From: Labrys monachus
GTDB lineage: Bacteria > Pseudomonadota > Alphaproteobacteria > Rhizobiales > Labraceae
Length of the DNA stretch: 64,000 nucleotides
Direction: 5' to 3'
Assembly (NCBI RefSeq): GCF_030814655.1
Contig: NZ_JAUSVK010000001.1
Location: 1,383,501-1,447,500 of the forward strand
The notes beneath the pieces were generated by a model, which did no database searches, had not been told where the DNA came from, and saw nothing but the letters and a program-made list of their open reading frames with translations. Within the stretch, counting starts at the first letter, position 1; each line of letters begins with the position of its first letter. Below are positions 33,871 through 42,505 of the stretch, one piece after another. The position numbers and the translations under genes were made by a program.

Positions 33871-33895
33871 GGAACTCACGAGAGCTCGAGCCGTT
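33871..33895 (+). promoter_or_regulatory. EcfG-type promoter of KGG-repeat gene
   Basis: GGAAC (33871-33875), 17 bases, then GTT (33893-33895), 55 bases before the ATG. Confidence 0.75.
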
Positions 33896-33950
33896 GAGTC
33901 CGGTACGGCCAGCGAGGTCCGTGCGTCCAACCGTGAACAGGAGGCCAGTC

Positions 33951-34175
33951 ATGGCAAGTCAGGAACGTGGTGGAAAAGGAAATTTCGCGAATGATCGCGA
34001 GCGTGCGTCGGAAGCCGGCAAGAAGGGTGGCGAGCATAGCCACGGCGGCCAGCACAGCCAAAGCACTGAGGGAAGCAAGACTCAGCATGGCGGCACCAAT
34101 TTCGCGGATGACCGCCAGAAGGCCTCCGAGGCCGGCAAAAAGGGTGGCGAGCATAGCCACGGCGGCCGCTCATAG
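33951..34175 (+). CDS. KGG-repeat stress-induced protein
   Basis: A 74-residue protein with two copies of the KGG motif (NFANDRERASEAGKKGGEHS and NFADDRQKASEAGKKGGEHS), as in the stress-induced KGG/GsiB-type family. It is hydrophilic and probably disordered; a protective role under drying or osmotic stress is assumed for the family. ACAGGAGGCC precedes the ATG. An EcfG-type promoter and a strong terminator delimit it as a single gene. Confidence 0.92.
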   Translation: MASQERGGKGNFANDRERASEAGKKGGEHSHGGQHSQSTEGSKTQHGGTNFADDRQKASEAGKKGGEHSHGGRS

Positions 34176-34280
34176 GGCCGCGCGCTTCTCCGCTGAAACG
34201 CCGTTCGGCGACGACTTTTCGTTTCGATGCGCCCTCGCGATTCCGGGAGGTCGCGCCAAACCGCGAGCGCTGTGACCCAG

Positions 34281-34310
34281 CCTCTCCGCCGGGATGTCCC
34301 GGCGGAGAGG
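34281..34310 (+). terminator. Strong hairpin after KGG-repeat gene
   Basis: A perfect 13-bp stem (CCTCTCCGCCGGG / CCCGGCGGAGAGG) with a 4-base loop, followed by only two Ts. Probable terminator about 105 bases after the stop. Confidence 0.7.
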
Positions 34311-34391
34311 TTCTGCTATCCGGGGGCATCCGACCGACTTTCCCGGACAAGCGCGGCGCGAACCAAAGCGCTTTCTGCCGCGTTACCGTGA

Positions 34392-37145
34392 ATGCCGCGA
34401 AACGAGGCGACCAATCCAGCAAGCGTGGTTCATCCGATGTCCGATTCATCCACAGGCACGCTTTCGAAATATCGTTCCAAGCGGGATTTCAACAGGACGG
34501 CGGAGCCGAGCGGCGACGCGACGGTCACCGGCTCCAATCGCCGGCGTTTCGTCATCCAGAAGCACGATGCGACCCGGCTTCACTACGATCTCCGGCTGGA
34601 ACTCGGCGGCGTCTTCAAATCCTGGGCGGTGACGCGCGGCCCGTCGCTCGATCCGCATGAGAGGCGGCTGGCGGTGGAAGTCGAGGACCACCCGCTCGAC
34701 TATGGCGATTTCGAGGGAACCATCCCCAAGGGGCAATATGGCGGAGGCACGGTCCAGCTGTGGGACCGCGGCTATTGGGAGCCGGAGGGCTCGGCCACGC
34801 CGGAGGAGGCGCTGGCCGATGGGGACCTCAAATTCACTCTCGAGGGAGAGCGCCTCCACGGCAGCTGGGTCCTCGTGCGCATGAAACATGACCGTGCCGG
34901 CGGCAAGCGGACCAATTGGCTGCTCATCAAGCATCGCGACGAATATGCGCGCGAGGGCGAGGCCGACACCGTTCTCGACGAGGACCGCTCGGTTGCCTCC
35001 GGCCGCACCATGGCGGCGATCGCCGCCGGCGAGGGCAGGGCGCCGACCCCTTTCATGCGGGTCGATGCCGGCGATACAGCGCCCGATGCGATCTGGAACA
35101 GCAAGGAAGGTCCGGCCGCCGAAGAGCGCAGGAGCGGCAGCGAGCGCCGGTCCGCGCCGACCGGCCGCAAGCCGCGGGCGGCCGGCGGGGCAGCGCGGGA
35201 GGACGGGAAGACGCCGCCCTCGCTGCCGTCGTTCATTCCGCCCCAGCTCTGCCAGTCCGTCGAGCGGCCGCCGGCCGGGGAGGGATGGGGGCACGAGATC
35301 AAGTTCGACGGCTACCGCCTGCAATTGCGGATAGAGCACGGACAGGCGACGCTGAAGACCCGCAAGGGCCTCGACTGGACGGGCAAGTTCGGTGCCGTGG
35401 CGCGGGAGGCGCAATCGCTGCCGGATGCGATCATCGACGGTGAGGTGGTGGCTCTGGAGGAGAACGGCGCGCCCGATTTCGCGGCCCTGCAGGCGGCCCT
35501 GTCGGAGCAGGACACCGACAATCTGGTCTTCTACGCCTTCGACCTGCTGTTCTCCGGCGTCGAGGACCTGCGGTCTCTGCCGCTGGCGGAGCGCAAGGCC
35601 CGCCTGAAGGCGCTGCTCGACGCCCATGACGCCGGCCCGGCTGCACGCATCCGTTTCGTCGAGCATTTCGAGAACGGCGGCGATGCGGTGCTGAAGTCGG
35701 CGTGCCGGCTGTCGCTCGAGGGCATCATCTCCAAGCGGCTCGACGCGCCCTACCGGTCCGGGCGGAGCGACAATTGGACCAAGGCGAAATGCCGGGCCGG
35801 ACATGAGGTGGTCATCGGCGGCTGGACGACGACGGAGGGAAAATTCCGCTCGCTTCTCGTCGGCGTTCATCGCGGCGAACACTTCATTTATCTCGGGCGC
35901 GTCGGCACCGGCTACAGTGAGGCGAAGGTCAAGCGCCTGCTGCCGCGCCTACAGGCCGTCGCGGCCGATCGCTCGCCCTTCAGCGGCATCGGCGCGCCGC
36001 GCAAGCAGCCCAACGTCACATGGACGAAGCCGGAACTCGTCGCCGAGATCGAGTTCGCCGGCTGGACAGGCGCCGGCATGGTCCGGCAGGCTGCCTTCAA
36101 GGGGCTGAGGGAAGACAAGCCGGCCGCCGAGGTTGAGACGGAAAAGCCGGTTGCGCCCGAGAAGGTGGAAGTCCTCTCCGCGCCCGGGAAGCCCAAGCCT
36201 GCCGTCGCGGCGCGGCGCAGCGATCGCAAGCCGGTCGTCATGGGCGTGATGATCTCCAAGCCCGACAAGCCGTTATGGCCCGACGCCGGCGACGGCGTCC
36301 CCGTCACCAAGCTCGACCTCGCCCTCTATTTCCAGGCGGTGGGCTCATGGATGATGCCGCATATCGCGGGCCGTCCCTGCTCGATCGTGCGCGCGCCCGA
36401 CGGCTTCGAAGGCCAGCAGTTCTTCCAGCGCCATGCCGGCCCGGGCACCTCCAGCCTGCTCGAACTCGTGAAGGTCTTCGGCGACCACAAGCCCTATCTT
36501 CAGGTCGATCGCATCGAGGGCCTTGCCGCCTTGGCGCAGGTCGCAGCGCTGGAACTGCATCCTTGGAATTGCCAGCCCGGAAAGCCGGAGACGCCAGGCC
36601 GGCTGATCTTCGACCTCGATCCCGGGCCGGACGTCTCCTTCGCCGCTGTCGTCGAGGCGGCGAAGGACATGCGCGACAGGCTGGAGGAACTCGGCCTCGT
36701 GAGCTTTTGCAAGACGACGGGCGGCAAGGGACTGCATGTGGTGGCGCCGCTGACGCTGCCCGCGAAGGGTGAGCCCACCTGGCCCGAGGCCAAGGCGTTC
36801 GCCCACGAGGTCTGCCTCCGCATGGCACGCGACAAGCCGCAGGCCTATGTCGTCAACATGGCCAAGAAACTGCGGACGGGGCATATCTTCCTCGATTATC
36901 TGCGCAATGACCGCATGTCGACGGCGGTGGCGCCACTCTCGCCGCGCGCCCGCCCGGGCGCGACCGTTTCGATGCCCCTGACCTGGACGCAGGTGAAATC
37001 GGACCTCGATCCGAAGCGCTTCACCATTCGCACCGTGCCCAATCTTCTCGTCGAGACCGCGGCGTGGAAGGAGTATTGCGATGCCGAGCGGCCTTTGGCG
37101 GATGCCGTGAAGCGGCTGGGCAAGTCGAGGCTCGCTGCAGCCTGA
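34392..37145 (+). CDS. ligD: ATP-dependent DNA ligase LigD (multidomain NHEJ ligase)
   Basis: A 917-residue enzyme for non-homologous end joining. Domain order is 3'-phosphoesterase ([20 protein letters not shown] near the N-terminus), ATP-dependent ligase (Lys304 in EIKFDGYR is the adenylation site), and C-terminal primase-polymerase with [13 protein letters not shown] (catalytic Asp pair) and [14 protein letters not shown]. The phosphoesterase-ligase-polymerase order is the common rhizobial one. ATG 34437 is an alternative start; neither has a good ribosome site. A CGAAC-N18-GTT near match to the EcfG consensus lies at 34359-34384. Its partner Ku is not adjacent, but a shortened Ku lies 13 kb away. 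Confidence 0.95.
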   Translation: MPRNEATNPASVVHPMSDSSTGTLSKYRSKRDFNRTAEPSGDATVTGSNRRRFVIQKHDATRLHYDLRLELGGVFKSWAVTRGPSLDPHERRLAVEVEDHPLDYGDFEGTIPKGQYGGGTVQLWDRGYWEPEGSATPEEALADGDLKFTLEGERLHGSWVLVRMKHDRAGGKRTNWLLIKHRDEYAREGEADTVLDEDRSVASGRTMAAIAAGEGRAPTPFMRVDAGDTAPDAIWNSKEGPAAEERRSGSERRSAPTGRKPRAAGGAAREDGKTPPSLPSFIPPQLCQSVERPPAGEGWGHEIKFDGYRLQLRIEHGQATLKTRKGLDWTGKFGAVAREAQSLPDAIIDGEVVALEENGAPDFAALQAALSEQDTDNLVFYAFDLLFSGVEDLRSLPLAERKARLKALLDAHDAGPAARIRFVEHFENGGDAVLKSACRLSLEGIISKRLDAPYRSGRSDNWTKAKCRAGHEVVIGGWTTTEGKFRSLLVGVHRGEHFIYLGRVGTGYSEAKVKRLLPRLQAVAADRSPFSGIGAPRKQPNVTWTKPELVAEIEFAGWTGAGMVRQAAFKGLREDKPAAEVETEKPVAPEKVEVLSAPGKPKPAVAARRSDRKPVVMGVMISKPDKPLWPDAGDGVPVTKLDLALYFQAVGSWMMPHIAGRPCSIVRAPDGFEGQQFFQRHAGPGTSSLLELVKVFGDHKPYLQVDRIEGLAALAQVAALELHPWNCQPGKPETPGRLIFDLDPGPDVSFAAVVEAAKDMRDRLEELGLVSFCKTTGGKGLHVVAPLTLPAKGEPTWPEAKAFAHEVCLRMARDKPQAYVVNMAKKLRTGHIFLDYLRNDRMSTAVAPLSPRARPGATVSMPLTWTQVKSDLDPKRFTIRTVPNLLVETAAWKEYCDAERPLADAVKRLGKSRLAAA

Positions 37146-37164
37146 GGCGGGCCTTCGACGAGTC

Positions 37165-37770
37165 ATGGCGCACGAAGGAATGGTGAACGACGATATGGCG
37201 CGTGAAGCGGGCAAGCAGGCGGCGGCCAAGCTTGACATGCCGGTTTCCCGGATCCGGCGCTGCCTCGAACCCGGCCCGATTGTGCTGGTGTCCTCCGCCT
37301 GGCAGGGCGAGACCAACATCATGACGATGGGCTGGCACACGGTGATGGAATTCTCCCCCTCTCTGGTCGGGTGCGTCATCTCCGCCGGCAATCACAGCTT
37401 TCGCCTCGTGCGCGAAAGCGGCGAATGCGTGATCAACGTGCCGACCACGGCGCTCACCGATGAGGTCGTCGGCATCGGCAATTGCTCCGGCGCCGATGTC
37501 GACAAGTTCGAGACGTTCGGCCTCACGCCCGCACCGGCCCTGAAGGTGAGCGCGCCGCTGATCCGCGAATGCCATGCCAATCTCGAATGCCGGCTGGCGG
37601 ACGACAGCCTCGTCGACAAATACAACTTCTTCATCTTCGAGGTGGTGAAGGCCCATGTCGCCTCTTCACCGCACTATCCCCGCACGCTGCATTATACCGG
37701 CGATGGCGTCTTCATGGTCTCCGGCAAGATCATCAGCCGCCGATCGAAGTTAAGGCCCGGCCTGCTGTGA
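37165..37770 (+). CDS. Flavin reductase-like domain protein
   Basis: A 201-residue split-barrel flavoprotein. The FMN-binding core includes PIVLVSSAWQGETNIMTMGW, then VGCVISAGNHSFRLV and ECVINVPTTAL. Such proteins reduce flavin with NAD(P)H or use bound FMN directly; substrate unknown. It starts 20 bases after ligD and may share its transcript. ATGs at 37180 and 37195 are in frame and also possible. Confidence 0.85.
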   Translation: MAHEGMVNDDMAREAGKQAAAKLDMPVSRIRRCLEPGPIVLVSSAWQGETNIMTMGWHTVMEFSPSLVGCVISAGNHSFRLVRESGECVINVPTTALTDEVVGIGNCSGADVDKFETFGLTPAPALKVSAPLIRECHANLECRLADDSLVDKYNFFIFEVVKAHVASSPHYPRTLHYTGDGVFMVSGKIISRRSKLRPGLL

Positions 37771-38019
37771 CACCCGCGTGCGGCGCACCCGGCAGGCTCG
37801 TCTGGCGGAAATCGACGAGATCAATCCCCAGGCCCTCCGCTTCTTCCCATGCGGATCGCCGCGCAACGGTGGGAGCCGAGGATGACGGCATAGTCTTCGA
37901 ATGCTTTTCCGGAACGGGCTCGCTTCTGAATATCATTGTGCTAATATCCCGAAGATTGTTGAAATAGAAAACCCCAGTCACCGACTTTGAATTCTCGACG
38001 ATTAGGATGGAGGCTCGCC
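37771..38019. other. Gap before the Trypco2/protease insert
   Basis: About 250 bases in which base composition shifts to lower GC from about 37900. A GGAAC at 37910 has no GTT at the right distance, so the stress promoter found elsewhere is absent. No gene seen. Confidence 0.4.
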
Positions 38020-38592
38020 ATGCGTGTGATCCTTTGGTTCCTGTCTTGTTTTGCCGTCATGTTACTGCCCTTCAGCGCCTTCGCGGCTGGCTCGGTCAGC
38101 GATTATCCCCTTTCCGATCTCGTCCGTGAGGTTAAGGTTGCCCTGCTGAAAGTGGCTGAAGCCTCCGAGGCGCAGCAACTTCCGAAGTTGGAGAAGGCTG
38201 AACTTGAAATAAATACTTCCATGAAAGTCGAGGCTGACGGGAAAGTAAGCCTTTGGGTCGTCGAGCTCGGTGCATCCGGGAATAATGAATACGCTTCTAC
38301 GATAAATCTGACGTTGATACCACCTTCTCCCGGGACGAATTCGAGTATTGCCACTGTGCATCTGGCCGATATTCTTAGCGAAGCCATTCTTTCGGGCGCA
38401 CATGCGATCCAGGCGGCGGGCGAAGGAAAACCGCCTTTGATAGCGAGCGAATTCGTCGCATCGGTTCATTTTGCCGTCGAGAGGGGCGCCGACGGCAGGC
38501 TGGAGGTCAAGTTCCCGCCATTCGAGGCGTCGGCGGGCGGGGCCGTCGCCAGTTCCCAAGTGCAGAAGATCACCGTCACCTTCAAGAGGTGA
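38020..38592 (+). CDS. Exported Trypco2-domain protein
   Basis: A 190-residue protein with a clear signal peptide (MRVILWFLSCFAVMLLPFSA ending near AFA-AG) followed by a region like the trypsin-co-occurring domain 2: SDLVREVKVALLKVAEASEA, ELEINTSMKVEADGKVSLWV and VELGAS. Trypco2 domains are known from conserved gene pairs with trypsin-like proteases and have been proposed as parts of bacterial conflict systems. AGGATGGAGG precedes ATG 38020. Six bases separate it from the protease. GC content is visibly lower than in the neighbours, suggesting transfer. Confidence 0.78.
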   Translation: MRVILWFLSCFAVMLLPFSAFAAGSVSDYPLSDLVREVKVALLKVAEASEAQQLPKLEKAELEINTSMKVEADGKVSLWVVELGASGNNEYASTINLTLIPPSPGTNSSIATVHLADILSEAILSGAHAIQAAGEGKPPLIASEFVASVHFAVERGADGRLEVKFPPFEASAGGAVASSQVQKITVTFKR

Positions 38593-38597
38593 GCGCA

Positions 38598-40127
38598 ATG
38601 ACGAGCGCGTCGATAAAAAGAGCCTGTATCGAGATCTGTGCGTTGCTGCTGATGCTCGGTGCGGCTGACGAGGCCGCGAGGGCAGATTCCTTCACATTTC
38701 CGCAGATCGACGAGACGACGATGACGAGGGAACTCTCCCAATCCTCCGTCCGAATTTTTCGCACCAGCGATGCATCGGCCCAGGACGGCTCTGGATTTGT
38801 TGTCGACAGCGAGGCGGGGCTTATCGTCTCGGCGGCTCACGTCGTGCGGGGAGCCCGTGACGCTGTATGGGTATCCTTCGCCAACTCGTCGGATCTCTAC
38901 AAAGCCATCGTGCTCCTGCCAAAAGCCGCTGCGACCGGGACCGACGACCAGCCCGATATCGCCGTCTTGAAGCTGGAGCATCCGGAATCGGCCTCTGGCG
39001 CGTTCGAGGTCCAGTTCGATACAATCGATGTCGAGCATGAGCATCGGGTCACGGGCTTCGGTCGCGACAGCCCGAGCCCGCTGGAAGCAACGGGAAAGCC
39101 GGGCCGCCAATCCGACTGCAATTTCGTGATCCGGTCACCCACCCTGCATGGAGACAGCGGATCGGCGGTGCTCACGGACGAGGGACTGGTGGACGGCATT
39201 GCCGTCGAGGGACGGGAATCGGGCGGCACAAGCTCCATGGCGGAGACGGTCGTACTTCCGATGTCGTGCGTACGAGACGTTATACTTCCCTTCATTCCCG
39301 ACCAAGATACCGAGAAGATATTGGATATATTCCGTTCCGGTGATGCGCGTGCATTGAGGAATGCTTTTCAGCCACCCGTGGTCCCTCCCCGAGGGGTCAA
39401 CAATCTTCGGCTGGCAAAGGCTCTTATATGGGGAATAGCGGAGCGCAGGAAGAATGGGCAATTTCCTGTCTTGGCCGACCCGCAAAGAATGCTCGCGGTC
39501 ATGCCTATCATCGTCGAGCGCAGGCTTGGTTATACGCTCCTCCGTGATTTTACGCTGGCCAGCAGCACCAGCAAATTTGCAGCTGGCGACGCCTTTCAAA
39601 TTCTGGGCGATACACTTCGCGTGGCTGGGTCCAAACAGGACGCCGCCCAGGCCTATACGGAGGCCCGGAACCTGTACTGGTCGTACGCCGCCTCCCTCGT
39701 CCCGAATTCCTGGTCTGCGATCGACGGAAAGGTCGACGGCAGCCTAGATGTTGCGAAAGCCTATAAGGCAGCGGCCGACAGCATGACCAAACGCGGCAAT
39801 CTGACAAAGAACGAGGACGACTACAGACAGGCCGCTACCCTCGCCGCCGCGGCAATTTTCCACGCGCCGGACGGCCCTCTGAAGGCTTCGTCGTGGGCGA
39901 CACTGGGGTCGGCTTCCCAGGCTGCCGGCGACGTCAGCGTCGCCGCACCCGCCTACGACGCGGCCATTAAGGAGGGGGTGTCGACGCTGTGGGCCAAGAA
40001 CGGGCTGAAGGACTCCCGGGACCAACTCGGGACAAAGCCGGCACTCGATCTCGATGCCGGTTTCCTGGCGAACCGGGCAAACGAAGCGACCTCGATCGCC
40101 AAGGCGTTCGGGCGCAATCCTTCCTGA
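38598..40127 (+). CDS. Exported trypsin-like serine protease with helical-repeat tail
   Basis: A 509-residue protein. A signal peptide (residues 1-30, cleavage near ARA-DS) leads into an S1/trypsin-fold domain of about 200 residues. The catalytic triad is complete: His81 in SAAHVV, Asp120 in PDIAVLKLE and Ser187 in HGDSGSAV. Residues about 240-509 are helical with TPR-like pieces (DAAQAYTEARNLYWSYAASL; GDVSVAAPAYDAAIKEG). The partner upstream carries a Trypco2 domain and both are exported. The tail could bind a trigger or target. Lower GC and no stress-type promoter set the pair apart from the island around it. Confidence 0.87.
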   Translation: MTSASIKRACIEICALLLMLGAADEAARADSFTFPQIDETTMTRELSQSSVRIFRTSDASAQDGSGFVVDSEAGLIVSAAHVVRGARDAVWVSFANSSDLYKAIVLLPKAAATGTDDQPDIAVLKLEHPESASGAFEVQFDTIDVEHEHRVTGFGRDSPSPLEATGKPGRQSDCNFVIRSPTLHGDSGSAVLTDEGLVDGIAVEGRESGGTSSMAETVVLPMSCVRDVILPFIPDQDTEKILDIFRSGDARALRNAFQPPVVPPRGVNNLRLAKALIWGIAERRKNGQFPVLADPQRMLAVMPIIVERRLGYTLLRDFTLASSTSKFAAGDAFQILGDTLRVAGSKQDAAQAYTEARNLYWSYAASLVPNSWSAIDGKVDGSLDVAKAYKAAADSMTKRGNLTKNEDDYRQAATLAAAAIFHAPDGPLKASSWATLGSASQAAGDVSVAAPAYDAAIKEGVSTLWAKNGLKDSRDQLGTKPALDLDAGFLANRANEATSIAKAFGRNPS

Positions 40128-40173
40128 CGAGGCCGGCGCATGAAGGCGTCGGCATCCCGACAGGATGGCGCTG

Positions 40174-40434
40174 CTATCTCGGCTGCCCCGAGACGGGATC
40201 CAGGTTCAACTGAACCTTGGCCTTGTCAGTCGTGTAATAGGTTATTTCATAATAGCCGCTCTGCGACCATTCGATGTCGGACAGATACAGGAACTTGTCC
40301 CGGCTCTCCACCTTGGCGATCATCGCGGACAGTTTCATCGCGTTGGGCGGCGGCACCGGAGCCGAGGTGCTCTGTGCGAAGGCGCCGCTCGTCAGGAGGG
40401 CGACGGACGCAAATGCGACAGCGATGCTTTTCAT
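40174..40434 (-). CDS. Exported PepSY-like small protein
   Basis: An 86-residue protein with a signal peptide (MKSIAVAFASVALLTSGAFA-Q) and a mature part, KLSAMIAKVESRDKFLYLSD then IEWSQSGYYEITYYT, that looks like a single PepSY-type domain. Small periplasmic PepSY proteins are thought to inhibit or sense envelope proteins; none is well defined here. It is convergent with the protease and has an exact EcfG-type promoter 38 bases before its ATG. Confidence 0.75.
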   Translation of the reverse strand: MKSIAVAFASVALLTSGAFAQSTSAPVPPPNAMKLSAMIAKVESRDKFLYLSDIEWSQSGYYEITYYTTDKAKVQLNLDPVSGQPR

Positions 40435-40472
40435 TCCACTTCCCCGTTTAAAAATGATCCGGTGCCCGAAGT

Positions 40473-40497
40473 AACGATATTGCCGCGCTCAAGTTCC
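40473..40497 (-). promoter_or_regulatory. EcfG-type promoter of PepSY-like gene
   Basis: On the minus strand GGAAC (40497-40493), 17 bases, then GTT (40475-40473), 38 bases before the ATG at 40434. Confidence 0.75.
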
Positions 40498-40529
40498 AAT
40501 GTTTCGCGGGACCAGGCCGCCGCGCCGAG

Positions 40530-40554
40530 GGAACTTTCGAGGTCCTTCTCCGTT
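40530..40554 (+). promoter_or_regulatory. EcfG-type promoter, rightward
   Basis: GGAAC (40530-40534), 17 bases, then GTT (40552-40554), 28 bases before the gene at 40583. It is divergent from the promoter at 40473-40497. Confidence 0.75.
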
Positions 40555-40582
40555 CCTGCGGAACGAAGAGGAGGAGGACGCC

Positions 40583-40909
40583 ATGCCCCGGGGTGACAAG
40601 TCTAAATATACCGGAAAGCAGGAACGCAAGGCCGACCATATCGCCGAAAGCTATGAGCAGCGCGGCGTATCCGAAGGAGAAGCGGAACGTCGTGCCTGGG
40701 CGACCGTCAACAAGGACGATGGCGGCGGCAAGAAGGAAGGCGGCTCCGGCCGTGGCAAGTCGACCGGCCATCCCGCAGCGCATAAGGGCGGCAAGGCCGG
40801 GGGCGAAGCTTCCGCCTCGCGCTCGGCCGCAGACCGCTCCGCCTCCGCGAAGAAGGCAGCCGCCACGCGCAAACGCAACGCCGAGCATGGCGGCCACACC
40901 GCCGGGTGA
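40583..40909 (+). CDS. Small Lys/Gly/Ala-rich protein, plasmid-stabilisation-like annotation family
   Basis: A 108-residue basic protein. The N-terminal 45 residues (YTGKQERKADHIAESYEQRG then VSEGEAERRAWATVNK) are conserved in a family often annotated as plasmid stabilisation protein without functional proof. The rest is a disordered Lys/Gly/Ala/Ser tail. GAGGAGGAGG gives a strong ribosome site. With its EcfG-type promoter it is best read as a stress-induced protein, perhaps DNA- or RNA-binding by charge. Confidence 0.8.
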   Translation: MPRGDKSKYTGKQERKADHIAESYEQRGVSEGEAERRAWATVNKDDGGGKKEGGSGRGKSTGHPAAHKGGKAGGEASASRSAADRSASAKKAAATRKRNAEHGGHTAG

Positions 40910-41036
40910 GGTGTCCCCACTCGGACGCCCTCTGTCCGCTCGAAGCTTGCTCCATTATCGCCCGGCGCAGTCTCCGCCGGAAGACGGAAGATACGTCGCC
41001 AGCACGGTCAACCCCTGCAGCGATTTTGGGCGGGCG

Positions 41037-41666
41037 CTACGGATAATCCGTCCGCTCGTCCCGCCAGGAAAAGCGCGGGTTGAGGGAAGAAAACATGTCC
41101 GCGCTGCGAGGCGCGCCCAACGACGCCCCCGGGGATGAACCCATGTCCGGCTTCTGCATGTCGATGCCGCGGACATTGGCGATACGGCGGCCGGCCAGCG
41201 CCTCGTCGGACACATCGGCGGAATTGAGGACGCTCAGCGCGCCGACGGCAATGGCGCTGACGATGCCGAGCGCCGGAGCCAGCAGGGCCATGCGCATCTG
41301 GAAGGCCGGCTCCGCCCGCCGCGATTCGGAGCGGCGCCGGGAATGGCGCGCTGCCAGCGGCATGAACAGATAAAGCCCCAGGATGGCGGGGGCGAGCAAT
41401 TCGGATTCCAGTTCAGCCTCGTTGAAGCCCGCCTCCCGGACCGCCAGCGTCGCCATGCCGAGCAGGACGACGCCATAGAACCAGATGGCGGCCGGGGTGC
41501 TTCCGAGCAGCATCGCGCCCGTCAGGAGAATGCCAAGCCCTGCGAAAAGATAGAAGGAAGGTCCGTCGAGAAAGAGGAGCCAGGCTCCGCCCCCTGCCAT
41601 GGTAATGCCGACCACGATGAAGAGGAAAGCAGAGAACACAGGCTTCGAATGAAACAACGGCAGCAT
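41037..41666 (-). CDS. Orphan membrane domain resembling the anchor of PQQ glucose dehydrogenase
   Basis: A 209-residue protein with five hydrophobic segments. Its middle (FYLFAGLGILLTGAMLLGS, then YGVVLLGMATLAVREAGFNE) resembles the N-terminal membrane anchor of membrane-bound PQQ-dependent glucose/quinate dehydrogenases. It stops about where the catalytic PQQ propeller would begin, and no propeller fragment is seen downstream. It may be a free-standing quinone-interacting anchor or a relic. No EcfG-type promoter found. Confidence 0.6.
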   Translation of the reverse strand: MLPLFHSKPVFSAFLFIVVGITMAGGGAWLLFLDGPSFYLFAGLGILLTGAMLLGSTPAAIWFYGVVLLGMATLAVREAGFNEAELESELLAPAILGLYLFMPLAARHSRRRSESRRAEPAFQMRMALLAPALGIVSAIAVGALSVLNSADVSDEALAGRRIANVRGIDMQKPDMGSSPGASLGAPRSADMFSSLNPRFSWRDERTDYP

Positions 41667-41802
41667 CGAGTCGCCTCACTGGAATTCTCGCTTGGATCTA
41701 GCCCATTCGTATGACGACGGAATCGCTTTTCATTCCTTTTCGGCGAGAGCCGCATGCTATCGGCTCGAATTGCGGATTCAAAGTCATTTTATTCGTCATG
41801 GG

Positions 41803-42059
41803 CTATCGCCCGAGCACTTGCTTGAGTTCGTCGATCATTTTTGACGCGTCGGCCTTGGAAAGGTCGTTCGGCGGAGGGGCGACCTTGGCCTCCTCGCAGA
41901 GCGTGGTGAGATAGGAGGCCTGCGCGCCGGTCATCGGCTCGTCCCCGGACACCCAGTCGTCGGGATCCTTCTCCGTATTGGAGCGGGGATGGGGATCGAG
42001 CTTGGGATTGTCGGGATGGCCCGGACGATCTGCCTTCGACGACGATCTGCCTTCGACAT
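41803..42059 (-). pseudogene. DUF3072 gene with start disrupted by a 17-bp duplication
   Basis: The C-terminal part (DPDDWVSGDEPMTGAQASYL, then a Leu/Lys-rich helix ending KQVLGR) is a DUF3072 protein. The natural start is ATG 42059: it has GAGAGG upstream and an EcfG-type promoter 27 bases before it. A perfect 17-bp tandem duplication 2 bases inside the gene shifts the frame, so translation from this ATG ends early. Removing one copy restores a 79-residue family member starting MSKADRPGHPDNPKLDPHPR. An upstream in-frame ATG at 42213 could only make a chimeric protein. Confidence 0.75.
42024..42057. repeat. 17-bp perfect tandem duplication
   Basis: GACGATCTGCCTTCGAC occurs twice, back to back (42024-42040 and 42041-42057), within the first codons of the DUF3072 gene. 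The unit length is not a multiple of three. Confidence 0.95.
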
Positions 42060-42086
42060 GGAAACCTCTCGCATTGACCGCCAGGT

Positions 42087-42112
42087 AACGTGACAGTCTG
42101 GCGCCCGGTTCC
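42087..42112 (-). promoter_or_regulatory. EcfG-type promoter of DUF3072 gene
   Basis: On the minus strand GGAAC (42112-42108) and CGTT (42090-42087), 17 bases between GGAAC and CGTT, 27 bases before ATG 42059. Confidence 0.6.
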
Positions 42113-42137
42113 GCCCGAGCCGGCCGGTGCGCCGGCA

Positions 42138-42162
42138 GGAACAAACGCGGAGGGGTAGGGTT
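42138..42162 (+). promoter_or_regulatory. EcfG-type promoter, rightward
   Basis: GGAAC (42138-42142), 17 bases, then GTT (42160-42162), 31 bases before ATG 42194. Confidence 0.75.
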
Positions 42163-42193
42163 TGCAACCACGCAAATAGGGTAAGGGGCAGCC

Positions 42194-42409
42194 ATGAGCG
42201 CCAGATCAGACAAGACCGGCTCGGCCGGACCGCCGAGAAACCTGACGCAGCCCTATGCCACGGAGAGCGAGGGGTATCGCTTCGACAACGTCAAGCCGCC
42301 GACGGAGTCCGACCAGCGCGAGGCCGGCAAGGACACCGATCATCCCGAGCGAAGCGTCGGCGCGGCACGCCGGGACGGAAAATCCAACCACAAGGACGGC
42401 AAGAGGTAG
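42194..42409 (+). CDS. Small hydrophilic hypothetical protein
   Basis: A 71-residue charged protein (SARSDKTGSAGPPRNLTQPY ... DGKSNHKDGKR), probably disordered, with AAGGGGCAG before the ATG. No family recognised. It is divergent from the DUF3072 gene and both have their own EcfG-type promoter. Confidence 0.7.
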   Translation: MSARSDKTGSAGPPRNLTQPYATESEGYRFDNVKPPTESDQREAGKDTDHPERSVGAARRDGKSNHKDGKR

Positions 42410-42505
42410 TCGCGACCGCCGCACGACCCCCAAGCCGGTTGCCCCATCTCCATCCTTCCGGTGCCGGCGGTTCTGCCACCGGTACCGGAATTCAGCCGCG
42501 GGAGC

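Noticed and set aside
37910-37914. GGAAC upstream of the Trypco2 gene
   Set aside because: No GTT at 16-18 bases, so it is not a stress promoter.
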